A stretch of 64,000 nt of DNA from Terribacillus sp. DMT04 (GTDB taxonomy: Bacteria; Bacillota; Bacilli; Bacillales; Amphibacillaceae): assembly GCF_019056395.1 (NCBI RefSeq), contig NZ_CP077639.1, forward strand, positions 2,172,001 to 2,236,000, in the 5' to 3' direction. The notes under the pieces are model-generated. The model worked only from the letters and a program-made list of their open reading frames with translations, did not search any database and was not told where the DNA came from. Position numbers and translations under genes: made by a program. This document shows positions 56,512 through 64,000 of the stretch, one piece after another. Numbering within the stretch: position 1 is the stretch's first letter; the number at the start of each line of letters is the position of its first letter.

Positions 56512-56952
56512 CTAATACACGGTCTCATCATCAAAGCGCTGGGGCTTTTGCTGCTTCTTTTGCTTAGGATTTTGTTTCAGCATTTCTTGGATCTTCTCTA
56601 CTGCTGCCGGAGCCGCCTCAATCAGTTTTTCATAAAGATGAGTCTGTTCATCCAGATGAATCATTTTCACGCCTTTATGACCTACAATTAAGAAAGCTAT
56701 CGGTGTGATCGAGACACCGCCACCGCTTCCTCCGCCAAATGGCAGCTCATTATTTTCACTTTTTCCTTGGGAACTGCTTCCCTCAAACTCGCTTCCTCCG
56801 GCTGCAAAACCGAAACCAACACGTGATACAGTTAAAATAATACTCCCATCCGGCGTTTCAACCGGATCGCCAACAATTGTATTAACATCAATCATTTCTT
56901 TTAGATTTTCCATTGCAGTTTTCATTAACCCTTGAATTGGATGGTCTCCCAT
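56512..56952 (-). CDS. gerW: GerW (YtfJ) spore germination protein
   Basis: The 146-residue protein (start ATG 56952, MGDHPIQGLMKTAMENLKEM, with AGGGGGC six bases upstream) has the YtfJ core: VGDPVETPDGSIILTVSRVGFGFAAGG, a Gly/Ser-rich loop (FGGGSGGGVSITPIAFLIV) and a basic Gln/Lys tail. In B. subtilis GerW is needed for germination with L-alanine, and its amount in spores is low. The open frame extends eight codons upstream inside ytfI without a ribosome site. Coupled to ytfI. Confidence 0.9.
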   Translation of the reverse strand: MGDHPIQGLMKTAMENLKEMIDVNTIVGDPVETPDGSIILTVSRVGFGFAAGGSEFEGSSSQGKSENNELPFGGGSGGGVSITPIAFLIVGHKGVKMIHLDEQTHLYEKLIEAAPAAVEKIQEMLKQNPKQKKQQKPQRFDDETVY

Positions 56953-56962
56953 AGTAAGCCCC

Positions 56963-57499
56963 CTATCTTCTGACATTGGATATAATAGCTTGTATAGCTT
57001 TCCCAGTACGAAAAGACACTATGCACTGAAAGTTACTATGGAAGACAGCTGTATGAAATACCGGATTCACTTGGATATCAATTGGCTTGTTCACTTTTAT
57101 ATGCAACGATATAAGCTGCTGTACAATCCCTTTAAATGTCCAGACAACGCCTGCCAAAGCGGCGGCAGATGCAGCATCCGCTGTACCAACTGTTGTATGC
57201 CAGCGTAATTGATGTAATTCAGCTGTCCTCGTTATATGCAGCAAATAAGGAAAGGCGTGCCAAAGCTTACGCAGATCTTCTGTCATTGTATCAAGTGATT
57301 CTTTCAGTTCCTCAGCTGCTGCCGATTGAATTGGCTTTTGCTGGGAAAACCGTTTCTTATACACCACTATTCCAACTATACTTACTTTCATTCGCCAACG
57401 TTTTTCTTCGTAATAAATATGTAGCATAACATTTGCTGATAAAGTGATAATCAGAAGAACCAATACTATAATTGCGCCAATGATAATAGTCATCCACAT
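56963..57499 (-). CDS. ytfI: YtfI, DUF2953 protein
   Basis: The 178-residue protein has one N-terminal membrane helix (about 3-25) and a DUF2953 domain (HIYYEEKRWRMKVSI; LHQLRWHTTVGTADAA; NPVFHTAVFHSNFQCIVSFRTG). Function is unknown; the family is found in spore-formers and is paired with gerW. The start is ATG 57499 behind GGGGAGGG; the frame runs 13 codons further upstream. The gap to gerW is 10 nt. Confidence 0.85.
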   Translation of the reverse strand: MWMTIIIGAIIVLVLLIITLSANVMLHIYYEEKRWRMKVSIVGIVVYKKRFSQQKPIQSAAAEELKESLDTMTEDLRKLWHAFPYLLHITRTAELHQLRWHTTVGTADAASAAALAGVVWTFKGIVQQLISLHIKVNKPIDIQVNPVFHTAVFHSNFQCIVSFRTGKAIQAIISNVRR

Positions 57500-57551
57500 G
57501 TCCAGCCCTCCCCTACCTATAGCATGGGTCAGCTTCATCGTTTTTACACAG

Positions 57552-57580
57552 AAAAAGGAGCAGCTGATGCTGCCCCTTTT
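57552..57580 (-). terminator. Terminator of sspA
   Basis: AAGGGGCAGC pairs with GCTGCTCCTT around a 4-nt loop, followed by TTT on the minus strand, 18 nt after the sspA stop. Confidence 0.85.
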
Positions 57581-57597
57581 GTGCCATTCATATGAAA

Positions 57598-57792
57598 TTA
57601 TCTGTTTAATTGCTCTTGTGCTGTACGTACTAGACGTTTTGTGATTTCTCCTCCAACAGAACCGTTGGCACGAGAAGTTTCGCTTCCGCCAAGCTGTACA
57701 CCGAATTCCTGTGCAATTTCGTACTTCATTTGATCTAGAGCTTGCTGCGCTTGAGGTACTACTAGCTGATTGCTTGAGTTGTTGTTAGCCAT
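57598..57792 (-). CDS. sspA: Alpha/beta-type small acid-soluble spore protein
   Basis: The 64-residue protein saturates spore DNA and protects it from UV and heat; it also feeds the germinating cell after cleavage. Both family signatures are present: the germination protease site region [13 protein letters not shown] (cleaved at the Glu-Phe/Ile type bond) and [28 protein letters not shown] precedes the ATG. It lies beside thiI, as sspA does in B. subtilis, and a sigma-G-type promoter is found upstream. Confidence 0.95.
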   Translation of the reverse strand: MANNNSSNQLVVPQAQQALDQMKYEIAQEFGVQLGGSETSRANGSVGGEITKRLVRTAQEQLNR

Positions 57793-57815
57793 TTGATGTC
57801 ACCTCCTTGTACATG

Positions 57816-57846
57816 TAGCATGTGTCATCAAGGGAGGTAACATACA
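57816..57846 (-). promoter_or_regulatory. Candidate sigma-G promoter of sspA
   Basis: TGTATG (57846-57841; consensus TGAATA) and CATGCTA (57822-57816; consensus CATACTA) are 18 bp apart on the minus strand. This fits forespore expression. Confidence 0.5.
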
Positions 57847-57867
57847 GATTATTTTAATGGGAAGTTC

Positions 57868-59070
57868 TTACAGCAAATCAGCGAATGGTGCTTTTTCTTC
57901 CAGCTCAGGAACAGCCGTAATAATTTCCGTTCCTTTTACGGCTTTTTCAATCTCCGATGAGAAATCAATTGTGCCTTCATACAAATGCACTTTCTCACGA
58001 CGAGGCTTTGTTTTTGGTGAGTCTGGCACGAAAACGGTACAGCAGTCATCGTAAGGACGCGTGGATATGTCATAGGTGTCTATTTGCTTTGCAATATCGA
58101 TGATCTCTGACTTGTCCATTGTAATAAGCGGTCGCAAAATGGGATAATTCGTTACTTCGTTAATCGTATGCATACTTTCCATCGTCTGACTGGCAACTTG
58201 ACCGAGGCTTTCTCCAGATGTTAAAGACAAGATACCGTTTTGTTCCGCAATCCGCTCACTTATTTTGAGCATCATACGGCGCATAACGGTCATGCTGTAA
58301 CCGAAAGGAATTTCTTGATGTACTTTCACCTGTAAATCGGTAAATGGTACAACATGAATTTTTACTTTCGCTCCAAATTTAGAAAGCGTCTGGGCCAAAT
58401 CAATGACTTTCTGCTTCGCTCGTTCGTTTGTATAAGGAGGGGAATGAAAATGAATTGCTTCAATCTCAACACCACGTTTCATAGCCAAATATCCAGCTAC
58501 TGGGCTGTCTATTCCGCCAGAGAGCATCAATAGTGTCTTTCCTGAGCTTCCAGCTGGCAATCCGCCAGGCCCTTTTATCTTTTGCCCTGTTACATAAGTT
58601 GCTTGCTCGCGAATTTCAACCATAATATCAACACCAGGCTTATGAACGTCCACAGGATAACCTTCACTGTTTTGCAAAACGTATGCGCCAATACGCTGAT
58701 TCATTTCTTGCGAGTCAATCGGGAATTTCTTATTCGTCCGGCGGCACGATATCTTGAAAGAGGTGCCTGCCGGGTTGTCGAGCAGCAGCTGAAGCGCGGC
58801 TTGTTTGATTGCCAGTTCTTCATTCGCTGTCCGTATTGCCAAACTAAAGCTGTGAATACCGAAAATATGACGGCATGCTTCCACGATAGGTTCATGGTCT
58901 TCCCCGTGCAGATGGATATACATACGATCGCGCGTACGCTCCACTTTCGCTTTTCGATAAGATCTAATTTGATCTTTCACATTATGCTCCAGCTGTCTGG
59001 TAAAATGCTTCCGGTTCTTTCCCTTTAGTGCCATTTCTCCGTAACGTATTAATATATGATCATATTGCAT
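57868..59070 (-). CDS. thiI: tRNA 4-thiouridine synthase ThiI
   Basis: ThiI activates U8 of tRNA with ATP and inserts sulfur taken from a cysteine desulfurase. Ferredoxin-like and THUMP domains (about 1-165) precede the PP-loop ATPase domain with SGGIDSPVAGYLAMKRG. The 400-residue form lacks the C-terminal rhodanese domain of E. coli ThiI, as in Bacillus, so sulfur transfer differs. It follows the desulfurase gene by 4 nt, which supports partnership. Confidence 0.95.
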   Translation of the reverse strand: MQYDHILIRYGEMALKGKNRKHFTRQLEHNVKDQIRSYRKAKVERTRDRMYIHLHGEDHEPIVEACRHIFGIHSFSLAIRTANEELAIKQAALQLLLDNPAGTSFKISCRRTNKKFPIDSQEMNQRIGAYVLQNSEGYPVDVHKPGVDIMVEIREQATYVTGQKIKGPGGLPAGSSGKTLLMLSGGIDSPVAGYLAMKRGVEIEAIHFHSPPYTNERAKQKVIDLAQTLSKFGAKVKIHVVPFTDLQVKVHQEIPFGYSMTVMRRMMLKISERIAEQNGILSLTSGESLGQVASQTMESMHTINEVTNYPILRPLITMDKSEIIDIAKQIDTYDISTRPYDDCCTVFVPDSPKTKPRREKVHLYEGTIDFSSEIEKAVKGTEIITAVPELEEKAPFADLL

Positions 59071-59074
59071 TTGT

Positions 59075-60214
59075 TTATCTCATCACTTTCTTTAGTTGTG
59101 TTAGTGCTTCTTGCAGCACTACAAGGAAATATTTCACTTCTTCCATCGTGTTGTCATAAGAGAAACTAACACGAATTGCTGATTCTGCCTGCGCTTCAGG
59201 AACACCGCAAGCCAGCAGTACAGCACTGGCATCACTGTTTTTTGACGAGCAAGCCGACTTGGTTGATACATAAATATCTTTCTCCCCAAGTGCATGAACA
59301 AGTACTTCCGGCTTTAACCCAGGTACAGAGAAATTAACGATATGCGGTGCACCAGCGGGTGGAGAATGAAGGATAACATCTTCCATTTCCGCAAGCCCTT
59401 CCCATAGTTTTTCCCGCAATTCAAATAAACGAGCTGGCTGATTCTGTACATTTTCCGTCGCCAAACGGAAAGCCTTTACCATAGCTGTTATGCCCGGTAC
59501 ATTTTCGGTTCCGGAACGCAATGCCTGTTCCTGTCCGCCTCCGGAAAGCTGCGGCGCAATAAATATATCTTTGTCTTTAAAAAGTATGCCGCTTCCTTTC
59601 ATGCCATGAAACTTATGCGCAGATAGTGTACAAAGATGAATATGGCTTTTCTTCAGATCCAGTTCTACCTTTCCCGCTCCTTGAACATAATCCACATGAA
59701 AGGAGATATTCGGATATTCTGTCAGCATCTTGCCGATGGTTTGAATTGGCTGAATTGTCCCAATCTCATTGTTCACGTGCATGACACTTACCAGTATTGT
59801 TTTGTCTGTAATGGCAGCTCTAATTTTATCTGCTGTAACATACCCGTATTTATCCACATCTACATACGTCACTTGGAAGCCTTGTTTTTCTAGTTCCGCA
59901 CATGTTTCCAGAACCGAAGGATGCTCCACCGTTGTCGTAATGATGTGATTTCCGATTCTTTTCTTTCGGAATGCTGTTCCTTTTATCGCCAGATTATTTC
60001 CCTCTGTACCGCCCGAGGTGAAAATAATCTCATTTTCTCCAACACGGAGCAGTTGTGCTGCCTGTTTGCGGCAAGCAGTCAACAGCTGTTCTGCTTTGCC
60101 GCCCATACGATGAAGAGAAGACGGATTAGCGAAATACGTCTGCGCCGCTTCGGTATAGCTAGACAGCGCATCTCGATGCGGTCTGGTGGTCGCACTATTA
60201 TCAAAGTAGATCAT
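59075..60214 (-). CDS. Cysteine desulfurase (NifS/IscS-like) serving ThiI
   Basis: This PLP enzyme takes sulfur from cysteine and holds it as persulfide. PLP Lys is in LSAHKFHGMKGSG (about residue 201) and the active Cys in STKSACSSKNSDASAV. HVNNEIGTIQP and RSGTENVPG are family landmarks. Start ATG 60214 (MIYFDNSATTRPH), with AGGAGAG upstream, gives 379 residues; the open frame runs 22 codons further. The gene pair with thiI corresponds to B. subtilis nifZ-thiI. The long loop with two added Ser/Lys after the Cys is typical of this branch. Confidence 0.94.
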   Translation of the reverse strand: MIYFDNSATTRPHRDALSSYTEAAQTYFANPSSLHRMGGKAEQLLTACRKQAAQLLRVGENEIIFTSGGTEGNNLAIKGTAFRKKRIGNHIITTTVEHPSVLETCAELEKQGFQVTYVDVDKYGYVTADKIRAAITDKTILVSVMHVNNEIGTIQPIQTIGKMLTEYPNISFHVDYVQGAGKVELDLKKSHIHLCTLSAHKFHGMKGSGILFKDKDIFIAPQLSGGGQEQALRSGTENVPGITAMVKAFRLATENVQNQPARLFELREKLWEGLAEMEDVILHSPPAGAPHIVNFSVPGLKPEVLVHALGEKDIYVSTKSACSSKNSDASAVLLACGVPEAQAESAIRVSFSYDNTMEEVKYFLVVLQEALTQLKKVMR

Positions 60215-60256
60215 CGTCCATCTCTCCTCTGTTTCAAAACTGTCTTTTACTAAAAT

Positions 60257-60291
60257 AAAGCAATCCCTCGTTTGTGACAAGGGATTGCTTT
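60257..60291 (-). terminator. Terminator of ezrA
   Basis: An 11-bp perfect stem (AAAGCAATCCC with its complement) with a 13-nt loop, followed by TTTATTTT on the minus strand, just after the ezrA stop. Confidence 0.85.
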
Positions 60292-60296
60292 ATGAA

Positions 60297-61988
60297 TCAG
60301 CTGGGAACCTTGATATGTTTTTCCAAGCGTTCCAATGCTTTCGGTTCTATATCTTGCAAGGCACGCGCCGCACGCTCTAAAGCCTGCTCATATTGATATT
60401 CCCGGAATAACTTCTCCGCTTCCAGCATTTCAGCCGCCAGCATTGGATATTGACTCCGATATCGGTTGGAGTATTGGATGACTACTTCTGCTAAATAAGC
60501 TTGTTCGAGCAGAAGTTCAATTTTCTCAACAGTTGCATTGCTTACTTCTTCTGCTTGCTGCAAAGTCGTACTAACTTCCGCCATATCAAGCGGATGCCCA
60601 TCAAGTATTTCCATTGCTTGAGAAGTTTTCTCCTGACTTTCTTCTACCATCTTCCAAACTTCTTGCGGTACTCCAGGAATATTGCTTTTTTGCAGCTTCC
60701 GATTTACATCGTAAAGCTTCTGACGCATATCAGCAATCTTCTCTTTGGCATCCAATTCATCTTTGCGAAGCGTCTTTATCTTCTCTCGAATTACTTCATG
60801 CTCTTCTTCAATTGCACTTAGTTCCCGGAACCCTGCTTCTAACTCTTCTTTTAGTTTTGCATGTGAAAACTGATCGTCGTCAATTTCTTGTTGTAAGTTA
60901 TCAAGCTGATGCGCCAGCCTGGAAATCTTAGATTCAAGTTTTACATGAAACTCTACATCATTGTCTGTAAAGAAATAAGACTCTCGCAGCAGATCAACTT
61001 CTTCTTTCGTTTCAAGAAATGCCTCTGCCTTCTTTTCAACCGTTTGAACATACTGATCAAACTTCGAATCGACATAGTTCTTCGCCACAGCTTCATTTTC
61101 CAGAAGCTGGTACATTTCTTTGATTCGGCTTTCTAAAGCAGGAATAACTAATTTCGTCTCCTCTGCGTCTCCGGATTCCAGCTGCTGAATCAAATGTCCA
61201 AGCCGTTCATTTTCTTTTTTCAATTCGTCTTCAAAACCAAGATGATGGACACGATATCCATCTTGTTTCATTTCCCGGATTCCTCCTAAAAGGTCGGAAA
61301 TTTGTGCCGGCAAATCTTGTTTTACCTGCTTATAGGCTGTAGGGAACGCTTCAATCTCTGCTGCTAGCGTTTCTGTCTTTTCCTTAACGTCCATAATAAG
61401 CTGATTGGCTTCAAAGTAGTTTCCAGATTCAATTAGTGCATGATAAGCAGCCAGCTGTGCGATTTGCTCTGCAATCGCTGCTTCAAAGCGCACATCCGCT
61501 TTACCAAATTGATGACGCTGCTGCGAAATGGTGCGTTTCAGCCCCTGTAATGTCGGCTGCAATTCCTCGGCCTGTTTCCGAGCTTCTTCTTCTGAAGCAA
61601 GCAGATGATCAAGCTCGCGGAACATCTCTTCAATTTTCTCTTCTACCTGAGTAAGGATATCCTGCACTTGCTGCAGATGCTGTCTCGCTTTCTTGAAACG
61701 GTAGCGGTCCGCTCCTTCTTCCGCATCAAAAAGAGCCTCTTCTGTATCTGGAAGCTCTTTCGTCACGATATGATCCCAGCGTTCCTTCCACGATTCAAAT
61801 TTTTCCTGTGTCTCCCCAGATAGGTTCAACGCTTTCACTTTTGCTAATTCTTCTGATACATTGCGGTTTGTAATGTCCAGTTTCCAGCTCTCGAGCCGAT
61901 CCACTTCATCATAAACCCGCTTTCTCATAATCAGCCCCAGGATAATAAGGGCGATGATTACTATAATTCCTCCGATGATGTACGGCAA
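60297..61988 (-). CDS. ezrA: Septation ring formation regulator EzrA
   Basis: EzrA is a membrane-anchored, spectrin-like regulator of FtsZ ring placement. The start is TTG 61988 with TTAGGAGG eight bases upstream, giving 563 residues; the open frame extends further without support. One N-terminal helix (about 3-22) has its end outside, then RKRVYDEVDRLESWKLDI and five long coiled-coil repeat segments to the C-terminus. The conserved QNR-type patch region near the C-terminal end is not obvious. It lies between the desulfurase and refZ; braB of B. subtilis is absent. Confidence 0.94.
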   Translation of the reverse strand: MPYIIGGIIVIIALIILGLIMRKRVYDEVDRLESWKLDITNRNVSEELAKVKALNLSGETQEKFESWKERWDHIVTKELPDTEEALFDAEEGADRYRFKKARQHLQQVQDILTQVEEKIEEMFRELDHLLASEEEARKQAEELQPTLQGLKRTISQQRHQFGKADVRFEAAIAEQIAQLAAYHALIESGNYFEANQLIMDVKEKTETLAAEIEAFPTAYKQVKQDLPAQISDLLGGIREMKQDGYRVHHLGFEDELKKENERLGHLIQQLESGDAEETKLVIPALESRIKEMYQLLENEAVAKNYVDSKFDQYVQTVEKKAEAFLETKEEVDLLRESYFFTDNDVEFHVKLESKISRLAHQLDNLQQEIDDDQFSHAKLKEELEAGFRELSAIEEEHEVIREKIKTLRKDELDAKEKIADMRQKLYDVNRKLQKSNIPGVPQEVWKMVEESQEKTSQAMEILDGHPLDMAEVSTTLQQAEEVSNATVEKIELLLEQAYLAEVVIQYSNRYRSQYPMLAAEMLEAEKLFREYQYEQALERAARALQDIEPKALERLEKHIKVPS

Positions 61989-62141
61989 TGTCCAGCCTCC
62001 TAACCAATACTCGGGAAAAAGGAGTAATACCCTATTAGTCGTTATCTTTTTAATACTACAATGATACCATGTTAAGGACAAATTTGGCTAAATTTTTTCA
62101 AATTTCTCAGGTAATTTCCACCTATTCCCTTGTACGTGCTT

Positions 62142-62777
62142 TTAATTGGCTGAGACAGCCCGTAAACGATGGGAGGAGACGGTCGCCAATGTATCGAGCC
62201 AATGGTGAATGCTTGACGTATACATCGAACAGAAGTAAGCACGGGATTCCTCTGTGACCAACACACCTTTCATCTCTTTACTCATCGTAAATGGAGCTGC
62301 CAGCATACCTGACAGCTGCATATAGAGGTAAACACCTTCACGTTCCCGTATGTCATGCATCTCCAAATAGTCCCTAAACGCTTGTTTTAGTATATGGGTC
62401 TCTTTTGCCAAGTACGTGACAGCCATTTCTCGGACAAAGATGGAATCCAGCATTAGTTCGCGCTGGATAAAAGCAGAGAATTGATTGCGAGTAAGCTTAT
62501 ATTGTATAATTGCTTCAATTAATCGTTTCAGATAGATACTGGCGTTATCCTGCTGAGCAGGCGTAACTTGATCCAGATAAGCCAGATAGTCTTCGTAATA
62601 CAACACGACAGCTGCTTCCAAAAGACCTTGCTTGCTTTTATAATAATAGTTAATTAAGGAGACATTGACCGAAGCTTTTCCCGCAATATCGCGGACGGAT
62701 GTCCCATGATAGCCTTTTGTGTAGAACAATTGACAAGCAGCGTCCATCACTTTCTGTTTCGTGTCATTTTTTTTCAA
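62142..62777 (-). CDS. refZ: RefZ, TetR-family regulator of FtsZ
   Basis: The 211-residue protein has a TetR helix-turn-helix (about 8-55, FYTKGYHGTSVRDIAGKASVNVSLINYYYKSK) and a helical ligand or dimer domain. In B. subtilis RefZ binds sites near the origin and acts on FtsZ to shape chromosome capture at the polar septum in sporulation. Identity is supported by its place next to ezrA and ytsP. The start is TTG at 62777 with AAAGGAG ten bases upstream. No RefZ-binding motif was identified in this window. Confidence 0.88.
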   Translation of the reverse strand: MKKNDTKQKVMDAACQLFYTKGYHGTSVRDIAGKASVNVSLINYYYKSKQGLLEAAVVLYYEDYLAYLDQVTPAQQDNASIYLKRLIEAIIQYKLTRNQFSAFIQRELMLDSIFVREMAVTYLAKETHILKQAFRDYLEMHDIREREGVYLYMQLSGMLAAPFTMSKEMKGVLVTEESRAYFCSMYTSSIHHWLDTLATVSSHRLRAVSAN

Positions 62778-62899
62778 TCTTTTCAGCTCCTTTCTTAGTT
62801 GTATACGACAGTGAGTGGTGCATTCCTGCGTCTTTCACTCGTCAAATCTCGCACTATCTGTCGAATGATCGAAAATAATTGTATGGAGGAAATAAAATT

Positions 62900-63385
62900 A
62901 TGTTTGAAACTGCAGCCTATAGCGGTTCCCGCGAAAAAGATTATGATTTACTTGTAAAACAGCTTGACGCATTGCTAACAGGAGAAGAAGATGAAATCTC
63001 CCATTTGGCAAATGCCTCCGCCCTGCTAAATCAGTTTTTAGATGATGTAAACTGGGTTGGATTTTATCTTCATAAAGGAGAGGAATTAATCCTCGGCCCA
63101 TTCCAAGGGCTTCCAGCTTGTGTGCGCATCAAAATCGGAAAAGGCGTATGCGGAACAGCAGTCGCTGAAAACAAAACACAGCTTGTAGAAGATGTAAATC
63201 AGTTCCCAGGTCATATCGCCTGTGACGCTGCCAGCCAATCTGAAATTGTAGTTCCAATTACAGTTGACGGCAAATCTTACGGTGTACTGGATATTGACAG
63301 CCCGTCTAAAGCTCGCTTTGACGAAACGGATAAGGAATACCTAGAAAAATTCGTTGCTGTACTCATCAAGCACCTACAAAAATAA
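62900..63385 (+). CDS. Free methionine-(R)-sulfoxide reductase, GAF domain
   Basis: The 161-residue GAF-domain protein has the three conserved Cys of fRMsr: C74 (GLPACVR), C84 (GKGVCG) and C108 (HIACDAASQSEIVVPI). These reduce free Met-R-sulfoxide with thioredoxin. It corresponds to B. subtilis YtsP. The open frame begins at 62879, but ATG 62900 (MFETAAYSG) has GGAGG nine bases upstream and is the start. It diverges from refZ. Confidence 0.92.
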   Translation: MFETAAYSGSREKDYDLLVKQLDALLTGEEDEISHLANASALLNQFLDDVNWVGFYLHKGEELILGPFQGLPACVRIKIGKGVCGTAVAENKTQLVEDVNQFPGHIACDAASQSEIVVPITVDGKSYGVLDIDSPSKARFDETDKEYLEKFVAVLIKHLQK

Positions 63386-63389
63386 AAGA

Positions 63390-63420
63390 AAAGCAGCCTC
63401 CCAACACGGAAGGCTGCTTT
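63390..63420. terminator. Bidirectional terminator
   Basis: AAAGCAGCCT pairs with AGGCTGCTTT around an 11-nt loop and has A and T runs on its sides. It serves the fRMsr gene and the convergent cyclase gene. Confidence 0.87.
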
Positions 63421-63423
63421 TTG

Positions 63424-64000
63424 TTATACACAATATCTGTTTTTACCTAATCGTTTCGCATCATACAGCTTACAATCAGCTTGGGAAAACAGCTGATGCA
63501 CTTCCGGACGCGCTTTCTCTGTCCACGTGGATATACCGCAAGAAACCGTAACTGCTGGACGGGTTGAGCTTGCTACACTTCCTACAATTTCTTCTGCTTT
63601 CTTAATGGTCTGTTCAAAGGTAGCATGCGGCATGTAAACCGCCAGCTCTTCTCCTCCCCACCTGGCAGCCACATCGTTGGGACCAAGCAGATCTTTCACT
63701 AAATTTGCCACTTGAATCAGGAGATAATCGCCAGTATTGTGGCCATATGTATCGTTTACTTTCTTAAAGTCATCCACATCAATCAAGATAAAGCCTCCTT
63801 GTGCATCATCTTGGATGTGCGTGCGCATCCGATCGTCCAAATAGCTGCGCGAACAAAGATTGGTTAAATAATCTGTTATGACTAATCGCTCAAGTTTTTC
63901 CTGCAGCATCGAATTGACAATCGACAAAGAAGAGTGCTGCACCAGAGACTCGATCAACCGGAAAGATTCGAAAGTAAAAAAACTTGGGTTGCGATGCAGC
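63424..64000 (-). CDS. dgcP: GAF-GGDEF diguanylate cyclase, C-terminal part (runs off the window)
   Basis: The frame is open to the window edge, so the 5' part is missing. The visible 192 residues have the tail of an upstream (GAF-like) domain and a complete GGDEF domain starting ERLVITDYLTNLCSRSYLDDR. The active-site loop is RWGGEELAVYMP, that is GGEEL, a functional variant, and the metal/nucleotide residues DVDDFKKVNDTYGHNTGD are intact. It should make cyclic di-GMP. There is no Rxx D inhibitory site five residues before GGEEL (PNDVAARW). In B. subtilis YtrP (DgcP) lies at this place. Confidence 0.88.
   Translation of the reverse strand, partial: LHRNPSFFTFESFRLIESLVQHSSLSIVNSMLQEKLERLVITDYLTNLCSRSYLDDRMRTHIQDDAQGGFILIDVDDFKKVNDTYGHNTGDYLLIQVANLVKDLLGPNDVAARWGGEELAVYMPHATFEQTIKKAEEIVGSVASSTRPAVTVSCGISTWTEKARPEVHQLFSQADCKLYDAKRLGKNRYCV

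Overview
The window comes from the chromosome of an endospore-forming Firmicute of the family Bacillaceae. G+C is moderate, TTG starts are frequent, Shine-Dalgarno sites are strong, and there are spore genes (two small acid-soluble proteins, ytrHI, ytvI, ytxC, gerW, refZ), T-box leaders and sigma-W-type promoters. Gene order follows the Bacillus subtilis arc from pheST to ytsP/dgcP, read on the opposite strand. The genus is not fixed by the sequence. A Terribacillus/Virgibacillus-like relative is my inference.

Layout. 1-340: the 5' end of an IS110-family transposase and a structured non-coding end next to the pheT terminator. 331-4211: pheST with its T-box leader and promoter. 4219-9020: RNA methyltransferase, sspI, a lytic transglycosylase, ysdC, a dUTPase, ysdB with a sigma-W-type promoter, a VTT membrane protein and ysdA. 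9045-10479: infC-rpmI-rplT with an attenuator leader. 10563-11339: a two-gene membrane cassette (SdpI-like DUF1648 protein plus a small protein) behind a second sigma-W-like promoter. 11417-18850: thrS with T-box, then ytxC-dnaI-dnaB-nrdR (replication initiation) and fabF with a FapR-like operator. 19000-25438: speD, gapB with a CcpN-type site, a deaminase gene broken by a nonsense codon, and coaE-mutM-polA. 25511-31475: phoPR with PhoP boxes, then mdh-icd-citZ of the TCA cycle. 31518-39784: ytwI, ytvI, fxsA, pyk-pfkA, accDA and malic enzyme. 39883-48496: dnaE, ytrHI, nrnA, ytoI, ytkL and an M24 peptidase. 48501-52153: ald, ackA and ytxK. 52163-56402: a malate transporter with its two-component system, next to a structured inverted-repeat element. 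56492-64000: gerW-ytfI, sspA, thiI, cysteine desulfurase, ezrA, refZ, a free-methionine-sulfoxide reductase and the end of a GAF-GGDEF cyclase.

How the parts fit. Central carbon metabolism dominates: glycolysis (pfkA-pyk), gluconeogenesis (gapB), the citrate branch of the TCA cycle, malate uptake (maeN-malKR), malate oxidation (malic enzyme, mdh), acetate overflow (ackA) and fatty-acid synthesis (accDA, fabF). Candidate CcpA, CcpN and FapR sites at these genes match the regulation known in B. subtilis. The rest is translation, DNA replication and repair, cell division and sporulation.

Most of the window is conserved core chromosome. I did not find a large undescribed system. The parts worth a second look are the IS110 end with a bridge-RNA-like fold, the stress-promoter membrane cassette, the structured repeat at 53841-54097, the speD leader and the broken deaminase. 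All regulatory sites were read by eye and need computational confirmation.
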